In this document: positions 1 through 11,022 of the stretch, piece after piece
Position numbering within the stretch: position 1 is the stretch's first letter
How the letters are laid out: every line of letters starts with the position of its first letter
From: Ulota crispa
Taxonomy: Eukaryota; Streptophyta; Bryopsida; Orthotrichales; Orthotrichaceae
Direction: 5' to 3'
Assembly: GCA_963920765.1 (NCBI GenBank)
Contig: OY987244.1
Span: forward strand, 9,426,501 to 9,490,500
Length of the DNA stretch: 64,000 bases
Translations under genes and position numbers: made by a program
The notes under the pieces: model-generated
Databases searched by the model: none
What the model was told of the DNA's origin: nothing
What the model saw: the letters and a program-made list of their open reading frames with translations, nothing else

Positions 1-1620
1 TCCTCTTTACTGGTTCTTATCTTCCACTTGCCCCCTATCACCTCCACTGTATTATCACTATTGATTTTTGCTGGGGGAAGGAAAGAAATAAAGATAAAGA
101 AGTAGATACAAACTTTGAAAAATAAAAGGAAAGCCCTCATCACCAGTCCTCGTTCTCTGCTCCGTGCTACTGATTATTCTACTTGTCGTCACCAAGCTTC
201 TACAGTTCTCCGCCGTGTAACTTGAAATAGTGATCTCTCCGTTCCTAGTCCGCACTTGTCTTTTCAGATGCTTGATAGGGCTGGCGGCATAATTCTTTGA
301 GTTTCATGTGGCCCTCGCTGCTGCTTCTCTTCCTTTTCTTCTGAAGGTTCGTTCTAAAAAAATTGGAGGTCTTAACCCATTTAGCTGCTGGTGGGGGCAG
401 TCCCATGAAACACCTAAAGAATAAGAAGTAAAAATAGACTTAGCCTGAATGCCAGGGTTTTCTTTTTTCATTTTGTACAAGGTGTCAAAGTGGCGATTTA
501 TAGAGTTATAGTGGTGCTTCAAATTTCAACATTCATCCATATAATGGATAGAAAATATCACATTAGCACATATTACATGTCTATAATTTGGTTTTCATTC
601 ATAATTTGGCAATTTCATCCAAGATTTTTTTAAATTTGAAGCTTTTTTGGCGATTTCATCCAAGGTTTTTGTCACATTTTTTAACTAGATTTTTATTTTT
701 GGTGTAATCGAGCACCAAATCGCCATAAAAAAAACATTGTTGAATGCATGCAATGATCAATCACATCAAGGAAACAAAACAAGTATAATTTGACATTGGT
801 GGTTGGGTATGATATTCAGAGGTGAACCCCTGAGCACCCAAAGTGAAGACAAGAAAATGAGGCCAGGAGTGACCATGCTCAAAAAGATAGTACGCCCCGA
901 GTTGGGAATTTTGATCGGGGAGGATTCACCGTTGAAATAGCAAAAAGGGTGCTTGATGCACCCACCCAGAAATTTGCAAAAATTTTGATCGCACCATTTT
1001 GTAAATTATAATAGTCAAAGTATAGTTGACTATGTGGCAACCGGCCAATTTTAGGGGGTTTGTGGCTTTGGATGCAAAAATCTATGCCTCAAAATAGGCT
1101 ATTTTTTGATGAAATTTAAGTAAGGGATGCGATTTACAAGTATCTTGCTTGCTGCCAAATTTAGTGATGTTCCAACATCCACAAGGTGCTTTTTGAGAGG
1201 CCTAAAGTTGCAAGGCTCACATGGCATGGTGGACAATAGACGGGGATAGGTATAGCCTTGACCTCCACAAGTGCACGGCTCTTGGAGGTATAGTTGCAAA
1301 ACCCTTCTCTAATCTGATGCATTTGTGCCAAAACATCTCTTACGGTATGGAACCGGCAATATTTGGTGGTCTCTATCCTCACACCCAAACCCTAAACTGC
1401 ACAAAATGACATTTTGGCATCTATTTGTCATACTTGACTTGCACAATCTGTGCTTGTACATGCAAGTAACAAAATCCCATCGGTCCACTCTGATGACATG
1501 AGAGTAGTACTGTACCCTAAACCCAAGTATAGTTTTTGGCCAGTACCCCTGATGTGGACAAAATTCTTTTCAAAGTCTGATTTTGGGCACCCCAGTTTGA
1601 GGCGCTGGGGCTCTCAGGGG
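1..1620. other. unassigned AT-rich sequence, no gene recognised
   Basis: I see no convincing coding region here. A short open frame at 1221-1409 (+) has no recognisable motif. At about 590-670 there are two copies of a phrase like 'ggcaatttcatccaag', which also occurs in the dispersed 250-bp repeat found elsewhere in the window, so part of this stretch is probably old repeat debris. Confidence 0.5.
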
Positions 1621-2534
1621 CTAACCCCTAAAGGACCAAGCGATGTTTTCTCCAAAAACTCTTCAAAACTGTCATTTTTAGAGCATCAACCAAATTTGAA
1701 AACAAAAACTTTTTTATGCATATGTAACCATAGGATCTTGTAATAGGATAGTTTGAGAATACTTGGGAAGAATTTCAGAATTTTCCGCCACGTGGGTTGG
1801 AAGATACAACTGTTTGAATGTTCAAAAATATCTTGTGAAAATCGGCAGCTACCCTTCAAAAGGTGGAACTCTTAAGGAAAAAAGGCTGTGTGGGTGGCGC
1901 TTCTCTAGATTACTTATTCCACCTAAGTAGGGTACTTGTCAAATAAGTTTCAAATCATTTGGAATTATACAACATATGGGAAAAAAATAGTAAGCAAAAA
2001 GTAGAGAACAATTCAAAACACTAAATTGTTGAAAATTTAATTATGGAAATGAAAAATGCCAATCCCAACAGTTGCAATGTTGTAATAAACAATTTACATC
2101 ATTTGGATTTTTTTTCCAAAATGATGAAAATTGAGTAAAATAAAGGACTTCAAAGTTTATTTTAGAGTAAAGAATCTAGAACTACCCAAAAAAAAACTTC
2201 TCATAACTTTCATTTCATTGATCAAACCAGAATAATTCAAAACTTTCTACATTTACATAAATCTCATTAACCAATGTAAAAATTTTGTTTTTGAAAAAAG
2301 TAGTTTCTTAAAATGTGCCTGAGCTACTTGCCGCGTGATAAAAACAACATATTACGCCATATCTTCTCATTCATGTTTTCAAATTAAATGTCATGAAATT
2401 TAGTGCATATGAAAGATAAACCTCGTTCCCACATTCTATCAAAATTTTAGCCTAAAATATGAAAATCTATAATTACATGTACCTACCCAAATTGCTATGT
2501 TGCTAAAAAGGGGGCTTGGTCCTTTAGGGGTTAA
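1621..2534. mobile_element. TTAA-flanked non-autonomous DNA transposon (CCCCTAAAGGACCA family)
   Basis: The left end reads ctaa-CCCCTAAAGGACCAAG and the right end is its reverse complement, CTTGGTCCTTTAGGGG-ttaa. Length is 914 bp, typical of the family in this window. The left TTAA has decayed to CTAA. The interior has no open frame of note. The right TTAA (2531-2534) also serves as the left TTAA of the next element. TTAA duplication plus ends starting CCC is the piggyBac pattern. No transposase is present, so mobilisation in trans is inferred. Confidence 0.8.
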
Positions 2535-3507
2535 CCTCTCATCGCCTAAGATCCAAACATGCCTAAATGCATCCTTGCTTTCCAAGTATTGTAAGTCTAA
2601 ATTCTAGTGGAGTATGAAAACCTCAACCGTAGAATCTTGTAGTGTGCATGTTGTAGATGATGTGGAACAAATTTAGGGTCATTTAACTACATAGATTGGA
2701 AGATTATAATGTTTTAGTCTAGAAAAAGATGCTAAAACTTTCCTAAAAACACATTTGGAGGTGAAACTAGGTTTCCAAACCTACTCAAATGAAAAATAAA
2801 TAAAATGTAAAGTGATTCAAACCAACACAAAAAACATTGGTGAAAGAAAATATCAATCAACATACTCATTTTGTTTGCAAAATTGTTTTGAAATTTAAAA
2901 AAACAGTGAAAGAAGTAGAAAAAATACACATCTATGGCTAAACTCCCTCTACTATAATGCTTCTTATTCACTCTTAGCTTCTTGGATTGATATGAAATTT
3001 TAATAACAATAACTAGACTAGTATGTGCAACTTTTCCAATAACAAATGTTGAAAATAAAGTTCCCATGAACAATTCATAAGCCACCAAAGTTTTATGTAA
3101 TGCAAAAATGTGCCAATTTTGAACTTTGAGTTGCTCCCAAACATTCTAGGAAACTTGGATTGACATTAAAAATTTACCACAATTACCAGACTTTAAAAGG
3201 AACTAAACCCAACAAATTTTATTGAAAAAAAATATTTAATGAAAAAGATACAAACCCCCAAAGTTGCAGCCATCACAATGCAGTGCGGCAAACTCAATTT
3301 GACCTTGTGAACTTTGAATGACTTGCACAAATTGAATATGTCTTAGATTGATCTCATAATTCTATCATAGAAACTAGACTAGTATGCGCAACTTTACCAA
3401 CAAGTTCTATTGAATTTGGATAATTTGCGCAAAAATTATAGCAGTTCAAATAGGTTTAATGGACTGCAAGAGGATGGAAACCATCCCCTTAGGCGATGAG
3501 GGGTTAA
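2531..3507. mobile_element. TTAA-flanked element, variant ends CC(C)CTCATCGCCTAAG
   Basis: The ends are TTAA-CCTCTCATCGCCTAAG at 2531 and CTTAGGCGATGAGGGG-TTAA at 3507, an inverted pair about 977 bp apart. The terminal sequence differs from the main CCCCTAAAGGACCA family, but TTAA is kept and the length is alike. It abuts the previous element and shares one TTAA with it. A 118-aa antisense frame inside (2732-3088) is low-complexity and not credible as a gene. Confidence 0.7.
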
Positions 3508-3563
3508 AGACATATCCACTAAAATATGCTATAATGAAAATTATGTGCTACACCATCAAAAGT

Positions 3564-3713
3564 AAGGTTGTCCTTCCATATGAGGGGATGAGTGGTGAAG
3601 CTCAATGTAGCTCCCAATAATCAATTAGATGAGAGTTTTGATTTCTCTAGAATCTCATCCGATCAATTATAGGTGAGCTCCACCAACCACCCCTTTACAT
3701 GGAAGGATGCCCT
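3564..3713. mobile_element. hairpin MITE
   Basis: About 150 bp that folds back on itself. The left half contains AAGGTTGTCCTTCCATATGA and the right half TACATGGAAGGATGCCCT, with further complementary blocks inside (gtggtgaagctc / gagctccaccaac; aatcaattagatgagag / ctcatccgatcaatt). The arms are imperfect, so it is an old copy. The superfamily is not decidable because no clear target duplication is visible. Confidence 0.6.
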
Positions 3714-4379
3714 AAAAGATGTTTGAGTTCTTTTCAAATTCAAATTATGTTCCATGCATGGAAAGGGAACATTATAAATTCAATCATTTTTTGTCAACTA
3801 AGACATTTTTGTTAATTAAAACACTTTTTTATCAATTTGGACACATTTAGTCAATTAGGGTGTATCAATTTGGACACTATTTTCATGTAGTGATGCAACC
3901 CCAAACTTGAGAAACTTGGAAACAACAAAACAATTTTAGACTGCAATATTGTTTGTAGTTTTGATCAATTTTCAAGTCCGGACTATCGTGGAAGTTCAAG
4001 TACTACAGTGGTCCATACTGCAGCCAACTTATGTTTGACAATTGTAGCCTTCCTTCGGTAAAACCGAGGGAAGGGGAGAGCACATTATTCAACACCACAT
4101 GCCAGTAGGTGGGAGTCCTGGTGCAAATAGGGAAAGCATGTGCTGCATGTTCTGGCTGGTAGGGGCACCCAAAATTACCTCTTACGGCCGCTGAGTAAAG
4201 GTCCTTATAAGGTAGAAATACCATAAACGGTTAAAATAAGCCACTTTAGCTTATAAGATATGGGGATTTCTTGATAAATTATGCTCAATCTGTGCAGGAA
4301 CAAGGATAAGGAAGCTTGCAAAAAAGAAAAATAAAAAATTACTCAAGAATGAATATTTTATGCAATATAAATGTGGATT

Positions 4380-4519
4380 CACTAGTAGAAAACTATGTTG
4401 AAGTCAACATAAACTACATGATGTTTTCATGTTTCTAACGCAAATTTTTACGTTAGAAGCATGATGCTTCTAAAACATCATGTAGTTTATGTTAACTTCA
4501 ACACAGGTTTCTACTAGTG
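4380..4519. mobile_element. CACTA-type hairpin MITE with 3-bp duplication
   Basis: A 140-bp near-perfect foldback. It starts CACTAGTAGAAA and ends TTTCTACTAGTG. The flanking trinucleotide ATT is present on both sides (4377-4379 and 4520-4522), as expected for the CACTA (En/Spm) superfamily, which makes 3-bp duplications. The arms stay complementary for about 45-50 bases each, with a short loop rich in T. There is no coding capacity. The near-intact arms suggest a fairly recent insertion. Confidence 0.85.
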
Positions 4520-4861
4520 ATTTAGGATTTGGACCAATTCTGGTTTCATAAGTGCACCTTAAACGGCTACTTCTAGTACCTTGTTCCGAAATAAGTTTGA
4601 ACCAATCAAACGCAAGGAAATATTTCAAAAACTTTTTCAAATGCAGCTATTGTTGGTTTCAGAGCAGTCTAGTTCTCCAAGTAGAGGTCACTAACCATTT
4701 TTGGTATTTCTACCTTACTACGTTGTCCAAAAAAAATCCATGTTTTGATTTTTTTCAAGACATGAAAAGTGTTCAAAGTCCCCAAAGCATGCATGAGGTG
4801 GGCATATTGTATTTTTCATCGTGCACACAATTCAGTATTTAGTTACAGGGTTTAATTTTGG

Positions 4862-5120
4862 ATTTTGTCAAGGTAGAGCTACCCGCACTCTAGCCTGTTG
4901 GCAGGTAAGGAAAATTTGGCTAAAATAGGAACAAATGAATGATACACAAAATTTCATCCAAAATATTGCTATTATAAGCTACTTTCATCCAAAATTTGGT
5001 GAATGAGGATTCTACTCTAGGAAGGATATAGCATTTTCATCCATTTTTTCACATTGATTTCTTTGTGTAAAGGTAGCGAGTGCAGTTTTGAGGTAAGATT
5101 TAGGCAAAATTTCTCCAAGA
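4862..5120 (+). repeat. dispersed ~250-bp repeat (GGTAGAGC...TTAGGCAAA family)
   Basis: One copy of a family seen at least seven times here. Orientation is defined by a start like 'aaggtagagctacccgca' and an end like 'gaggtaagatttaggcaaa'. Internal hallmarks are 'gcaggtaaggaaaatttggc', 'tttcatccaaaat' (repeated two or three times) and 'aagctactttcatcc'. Other copies are at 6587-7050, 7395-8425, 8820-9082, 17403-17660, 17975-18215, 20985-21180 and 46915-47171. The nature of the family (MITE or SINE-like) is unresolved. Confidence 0.65.
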
Positions 5121-5724
5121 AATTAAACCTTAATTTAGTACATTTGATTTAGTAAAGGAAATTTGACTAAACAGTGCTTTTAGGTTATTGCAATAATTAG
5201 GTTGTCTTACCTTGGAACGTTACCTCATGACTCATTAATTGGTCACTTGGATGTGCATGCAACTCTCTAGATACTAAAATTTCACATAGTTTATAATTTG
5301 GATGTTGTTAATTTATCTCAGCAACATTGTTGTTCTTGTCATGCCTTCTAAAAACAATTTATTACAATAGTTATTGATGAAAATTAACTTAGTATCAATA
5401 TGTATTTAATTAGTGAAAAACATTAAGGAATTAGTGTAGGACAACTTAAATGCACTATTTAGTGAAGTGCTAAGAGATTATGTATGATTCCATACTCTTT
5501 TGTAGAAACAAGGATGCACAAGATTGGTAGGATAACGTCATGTGTAATGGCAAAAATAAAGTGTTTTTTCACTTTGTTTATATCTTACATGGTACACTAA
5601 ATAGTGCATTTGGGTTGCCTTAACAAACAATTTGCCTTACGTTGGCAAAATTACCTCATGACTCATCCTCAACCACCTTGAGGGGTATGTAATTCTCTTT
5701 ATACTACAATAATTCTTGGTTTTG

Positions 5725-6388
5725 TTAAAATCTAAAGTCTCAAGGCCTTTTTTTCATCAAAAACCACTTACAATTGCCAGGTCTATTGTAAAGAAAAAAA
5801 ATAAAAAATCACTTAAATTTCACTTATAAATAATTGTTAAAAAGAAAGTAGGCTCAAAATTGAAGGGAAAACAAAAAATTTAATAGCTCTAAGATGAGAT
5901 TGAAACACACTAATCTCTACAATGAGATTGTTCTAGCAAGAAGTCTTAACCTTGCAATATCTCTTTTTTAGAAAAATTGTGAAATTTGAATTCAAAAATG
6001 AATCTTGCAAGTTATTTTTTTCAAAAGCATGCTGTGATTGCCCAAAAGACAAGATTACCCATAAATTTTTCATAACAAATCCATATGGAATAATTCAATG
6101 ATTTCTTTGTACATAAAAATATAGCCTATGAGAAACTAATATTTCAATGTTTTTATTTTAACTTTTTGTGGGTGTTGTTTTTTGCGCTTGAACTTTAAAA
6201 AAAGGAATTTTTGTGCCATATTTTTTGCTTTTAAACATCAATTGAGATAACAACTATGTCCCTTAAAATTTAATGTCTTTCCTATTTTCACAAAAAGTTT
6301 CAAAATACTACAACAAATATTGAGACTAGAATAGCCTACCCAAAATCCATTTTGTCCCCTATAGGGACAATGGGATTATAGGGGTTAA
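5725..6388. mobile_element. TTAA-flanked element, decayed and internally shortened copy
   Basis: The right end is clear: a small palindrome TTGTCCCCTATAGGGACAA, then 'tgggattataggggttaa', matching the end found in other copies of the main family. The left end is degraded (ttaa-aatctaaagtctcaaggcc) but keeps the spacing and the following 'cttttttt..caaaaacca' stretch. Length is about 664 bp against 910-950 bp for full copies, so it carries a deletion. Confidence 0.55.
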
Positions 6389-6586
6389 AGTTCAAGCTAA
6401 CTTGCTCCTTGATTTTGGCGGATTTGCTAGCTTCCTTCATTGTTTATCACAATAATTGTTGACAATAGTTATAGTAGTCTTGGTTAATATTTAAATAGTT
6501 TGAATGTCAAGAATTTAGTTAGGGCCAAACTTAAATGTACTATAACATTGTAGAAGTACAAACCCCTTGGTGGGGACATTGTTTTT

Positions 6587-7050
6587 TTTAATGGCAAATT
6601 TTTGCCAAAGGCAGACATACCCATTCTTGACCATTGAACCTAATGCCGCTAAAATGTACATAGGACATATATTGAATTCTCAAATCTAGACATAAATGTC
6701 TTATTTTATGTGCACAAAAAATAAGGCACTTATAACTTGCCTAGACTTGAGATTCCAAATGTAAGTGGTGTGTACATTTGAGCGGCATTAGATTCAATGG
6801 TTAAGAATGAGTATGTCTACCTTAAATCTTACCTCAAAATCCTTGTGGCTACCACTAAACTAAGGAATTAGGCTTAAAAAGTGGATGAAACTGCTAGATG
6901 TCTCCTTAGCAAACACACAATTAGCTAGCATTTGGATGAAAGTAGCTTGTATTAGTGAACTTGTTGGATGAACGTGCACACATCGTTCATTCTTTCCAAT
7001 ATTAGCTAGTTTTTCCTTACCTAAGCGCTTCTAGGATGAGAGTTGCTCTA
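6587..7050 (-). repeat. dispersed ~250-bp repeat, interrupted by a MITE
   Basis: The same family as 4862-5120, on the opposite strand. The piece 6587-6609 (ggcaaatttttgcc...) is continued at about 6822 (ttaaatcttacctcaaaat) after a 212-bp insertion at 6610-6821. It ends with 'ttttccttacctaagcgctt' and 'gttgctcta' near 7050. Confidence 0.6.
6610..6821. mobile_element. 212-bp hairpin MITE nested in a dispersed repeat
   Basis: The terminal inverted repeats are GGCAGACATACCCATTCTT and its near-complement at the right (AAGAATGAGTATGTCTACC). Complementarity runs far inward (ccattgaacctaatgccgct / agcggcattagattcaatgg; caaatctagac / gtctagacttg-like blocks). It splits a copy of the 250-bp repeat. 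Uninterrupted copies read gcc-taaatctt at that point, so the insertion boundary is well defined. The duplication is probably (T)AAA. Confidence 0.75.
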
Positions 7051-7394
7051 AGGTAGAAAAATCATAAACCGTTAAAATAAGCATTTTAGCTTGAAAGATA
7101 TGGGGAATTTCTTGAGAAACTAAGCTCAGTATGTGCAAAAAAAAGGATAAGGAAGAATGCAAAAAGAAAAGAAAATTAAATAATCCTCAAGAATATATTT
7201 TTTATGCAATATAAATGTGGATTCTTCATTTGGACCCATTCTTGTTTCATAGGTTCACCTAAAACAACTACATCTAGAATTTTGCTCCAAAACAAGTGTG
7301 GACCAATCATATGCTCCAAAATTAAATCTTTTTAGAAAAAAATTCAGAGCAAACTAGTATTGGTTTCAGAACAATTACCTCTGCTAAGGTTTAA

Positions 7395-8425
7395 TTTTTG
7401 TATTTTTCAGGGTAGAGCAACTTGCACCCCAAAATACACGCAAGGAAGGAATTTTTGGCTAAAATTGGAAAGAAAGAATGATAAGCATAAGTTCATCCAA
7501 AAAAATTGCCAATATAAGCTACTTTCATCCAAAATCTGGCGAACTAGGATTTCACTTCAAGGTGATTGCAAGAAACACTTGTACTATTTTCTATCCCCTT
7601 CACCTCCTGCAGGTGGTTTTTGGCTCCTATCTTTTGCATACCAAGTCATTTTGACTTAGGATTTCAGAGTAATGTTCACTTCAAAGTTATAGACGTTCAA
7701 TGATTTTTTTTAAATTTTTTTAAAAATTACTTTACTATTTTTAAAAAACACCTAAATAGGTGTCTACCTTGGCCATTTTGGGGGGTTTTTAGTACTATTT
7801 TGGGTCCAAAAAAGAAAATCTCATGCCACAAATCAAGGAAGTTGTTCATCATAGGGCATTACATGGATAAATACAAGGGTTCTAGGAAATTGTGAATTCT
7901 TTGCCTTCCACATGCTCTCAAAGTGGGCATCCATTCTCCTTGCATTGGTGAAATAAAGTAAAAAAAAATCCTCCAAAAACCACTTGCATCATGTGAAGCT
8001 ACTCAAAGAGATAAAAAATGACCATTTTTTTTTTTATTAATTTGAAACTTTTTACTATTTTCTAAAAAGGAAAAAGAAAATTGTCTTTTTGTTGGTAATT
8101 TCTGTTCCTCTATTTTTATGCATAACTTTTAGAATAATTTTTTTCTAAGTCTAAATTTTCACAAGTATGCTATTTTAAGTGCTTTACAAAATTTCCATGT
8201 TTTATTTTTATTTTATTTTTTAAAATTCAATTGTTCATAGTATTACCTAGTACTACTAGTTTTAAGGGTGTTTGAGTCAAAACCGTGAAGTGTTTCTTGC
8301 AACTACCCTTCAATAAGGAACTGGCAATTCCATCCAGTTTTTCCATGAAAATTACTTAGCGTATTGGTTGCCAGCCGCTTGTTGAGGTAAGGTTTAGGCA
8401 AAAATTTGCCAAAAAATTAAACGCT
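7395..8425 (+). repeat. dispersed ~250-bp repeat, interrupted by a 752-bp element
   Basis: The left part (about 7395-7558) has 'cagggtagagcaacttgcacc', 'gcaaggaaggaatttttggc' and two 'tttcatccaaaa' blocks. The right part (about 8311-8425) has 'ggcaattccatccag', 'gaggtaaggtttaggcaaaaa'. Together they make one repeat of the usual size, split by the inverted-repeat-bounded segment 7559-8310. Confidence 0.6.
7559..8310. mobile_element. TIR-bounded 752-bp element nested in a dispersed repeat
   Basis: The left end AAGGTGATTGCAAGAAACAC is matched in reverse complement by GTGTTTCTTGCAACTACCCTT at the right, about 21 bp with two mismatches. The element sits inside a copy of the 250-bp repeat, which gives independent support for the boundaries. 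The interior is AT-rich with no coding potential. I could not establish a target duplication, so the superfamily is open. Confidence 0.6.
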
Positions 8426-8819
8426 AACCTCTGAAACTATAGGGAAGTAATGGCTTATGGTATTCCTACCTCAGAGAATCGCCACCGCAAACGCAACTGT
8501 CCACGCGAAGGGAGAGCTTTAGCGCATCCATGCCAAAGCTTTTCCCTAGTTTCTAGGCAACACTACAAGCTCCCGTTCACGCTACTCTCCAAGTCTTTGG
8601 CATCCATGGAACAACTCATAGGAGCACTCAAATTTGTTGAAGGCTTGTTCATGGTCATTTCCTTTCCCGGTGCTGAAGAGAAGAAGAGACAAAGTAGCGT
8701 GAGTGCACGGTGGAGGTGTTCCCGGAAAGATGGAGCTGGTACGTGAACTGGCCCGCGTGGTCACTCATCAATTCTCTAGTCGCGGAGAGTGGTGGCGATG
8801 CTCTTACCCAACGTTTTTT

Positions 8820-9082
8820 TTTTGCAAATTTTGCCAAAATCTTGACTTGAAGTTGTCATGATGAATGTTACATTAAGAATTTTGGGTAAAAAAGTGGATG
8901 AAATCGCCAACTCCTTACTTACGCAAACATCAGATTCTCTTATTTTTGGATGAAAGTAGCTTACATTAGTAAACCTATTGGATGAACAAGCACCCTTCAT
9001 TCATTCAATCCAATTATACCCATATTTTCCTTACCTGCATGCATTCTAGGTGCCAGTCGCTCTACCCTGACAAAAACAAAAC
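8820..9082 (-). repeat. dispersed ~250-bp repeat
   Basis: The antisense copy contains 'gcaaattttgcc' at the left, 'gtggatgaaatcgccaa', 'ttttggatgaaagtagctta' and 'ttccttacctgcatgcattctagg' followed by 'cgctctaccctg' at the right. It is full-length by comparison with 46915-47171. Confidence 0.65.
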
Positions 9083-9889
9083 ACTGCTCTTACCTTGGCG
9101 AAAACATAAAAGAAAACACTAGGCGGGGATACAATTCTCTATTTCGGTCCCAAGCAGTTGGTAGAGAAGGGATCATTCCGGCGAACAAACATGCGGTGGC
9201 ACAACGCGCAACTCACAAGGTGGCCCTGGAGCAAATCGGGAAAGAATCGTGCGACAAAAGGAGAGCATCGCGGGTTCAATGGTTCATGACGCTGCAGCGT
9301 CGCCCGGTCGTCGCGTAAAAGCAAAGAAACCCATACTTTATTATTAACCTAATCTGCTCATCGTCCATTTCCCAGTCACTTCAATGCAAGTGAAGTGAAT
9401 CAATGGCGAGGAGGGCCAGAGCGAGCGCTTGATCCGTTGCTGTACTATTGCAAAAAAAAGAAGGAAAAAGGCCGGAATCGAAAGGTCGTGACGGTGTTCG
9501 GGACAGTTCACCGAGATAAGGAAAAAGGACAGTTTTTTCTGTTGGGGCTGCCAATAGCAAAGCTTCAGGGAATCCTGGCTCGGAGTTGGGAAGAGAGCAA
9601 ATAATAGAATTGGATGTTACTAAAAGAGAACATTCTTTCAAACTCGGCGGACTTGTATGCGGACCATTCCAAGTTCAAACCGTCCAGGCGCCCCCCTTTC
9701 CAAGATATAATTATTCTTTGTTCATTACCGGTCGCGCATGTGGTCAACAAACTAATCTTCTATTGATCTCCTCCTGTGAACTAGGAAATTTCAACAACGT
9801 GTATCTCGCACAGAATTGCTTTAGAGCATCCCCATTGGTTCCGGCTCTTTCCAAGGTTTTCATCTATTTTTGAAGGGCCCTCAAGCTCC
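9083..9889. other. GC-richer low-copy stretch, no product recognised
   Basis: Composition is clearly richer in G+C than the surroundings, for example 9130-9330 and 9390-9720. Short open frames exist on both strands (such as 9395-9604 + and 9586-9873 +), but none has a recognisable domain, a consistent frame over distance or convincing splice structure. It could be the remnant of a gene or of a coding transposon. Confidence 0.3.
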
Positions 9890-10124
9890 TTAACCCTTGA
9901 GCGCCCTATTGACATTATATTGTCGATGGGCCCACAAATTTTTTTCACTTTTTCTCTCAATCCATACTGTAAAACAGTCATGGTTGGTCCCCAACAGCAA
10001 AGAAGGTAGTTCTTTTTCAAATCCTGTAATCACTTTTCTGGATGTAGTTTTCCAAGCTGTGGTAGCCATTAGACCCCCCATTTTCTTCTAAATCCTAAAA
10101 TTACTCTAGGCGCTCAAGGGTTAA
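9890..10124. mobile_element. 235-bp TTAA-flanked MITE (CCCTTGAGCGCC ends)
   Basis: The ends are perfect inverted repeats: TTAACCCTTGAGCGCC at 9890 and GGCGCTCAAGGGTTAA ending at 10124. TTAA is present on both sides and is read as the target duplication, as in piggyBac-type elements. The interior differs from the ~930-bp family. A possible relative lies at 16887-17119. Confidence 0.8.
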
Positions 10125-10473
10125 TCTCCACCCATGCTCTTCAAAAAGGTGGCCTTGCACTTCAACACATAACATTGTTTACCAATGCTGGAGGGCTCCC
10201 TTTTGCTCCCCGCACAAGCAGGAGCCCCTAATGCTACAATTTTATTGTGTCGTAACTCCTTATCCCACTGTAGACCAGCTCCTCGAACTTCGGCACCCCT
10301 CAACCTGCCAGGACCCAGCATTGTATTTACTTCCCACTCATCGTCCAGCCACTCACATGGGCCGTGTTATAACTCAATTGCCTCCCAGGTATCTAGGAAG
10401 GTATATACCTCCACCTGGGGGGAAACGAACTTGCCTGCTTAGCAATGTTATGCATGCCCCACAAATAATCACC
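10125..10473 (+). other. short open stretch between two MITEs, unidentified
   Basis: An open frame covers 10231-10476 (+) with a proline-rich tail, and another covers 10185-10442 (+) in a second frame. Neither has a recognised motif. The stretch is flanked by a TTAA MITE on the left and a Tourist-like element on the right, so it is either unique DNA or repeat debris. Confidence 0.2.
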
Positions 10474-10476
10474 TAA

Positions 10477-10915
10477 GAGCATCTCCACCTATCCGGGGAG
10501 AGTGGGACACAATATCAAGTTGTAGAGATTGCAGAGCATGATTGATTATGCACGATGGGGTTGGAAAGTCCATCGGTGAGTAAGAATCAACATGCTCAAT
10601 TGGCTCAAGTAAGGTTAAAGACAAAAAAGAAATCAATAGTAAGATGTACGCAGGTTTGTGGGACTAGTCGTCGTGGAAGGAGTAGCTTCGCCAGTGCAAA
10701 CTGACATCCCAAAATAACTTCCTAATATTTCTCAATGCGCGAATTTCAAGCTCACTAAAAGCAACCCAAGTCATGGCCACTCCTCCTCTCTGAGCGCTCA
10801 TTTAGCATGGCCGGTCAATATTTTTTTTCCCCGTGCCATTGGTGGAGATCAAGGACAAGAAAAGAGCCTTCAGCCACGCTATCCTCCCGTTTTTTGTCAA
10901 CAAGTGGAGATGCTC
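10477..10915. mobile_element. Tourist-like (PIF/Harbinger-type) MITE
   Basis: It starts GAGCATCTCCAC and ends GTGGAGATGCTC, with TAA directly outside both ends (10474-10476 and 10916-10918). GAGCATCTCCA-type ends with a TAA/TTA duplication are characteristic of Tourist elements in plants. It is 439 bp long with no transposase. Related words occur near 9824 and 16875, which suggests further fragments. Confidence 0.75.
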
Positions 10916-11022
10916 TAACTACTTATCAAAAAAAGTGGAAATTAAAGTTCACTAAACTTGGGATGAATACTGATGAATAGCTTTTTGAAGGGCCTTTGCT
11001 AGACACATTAGGATAGAGAATC

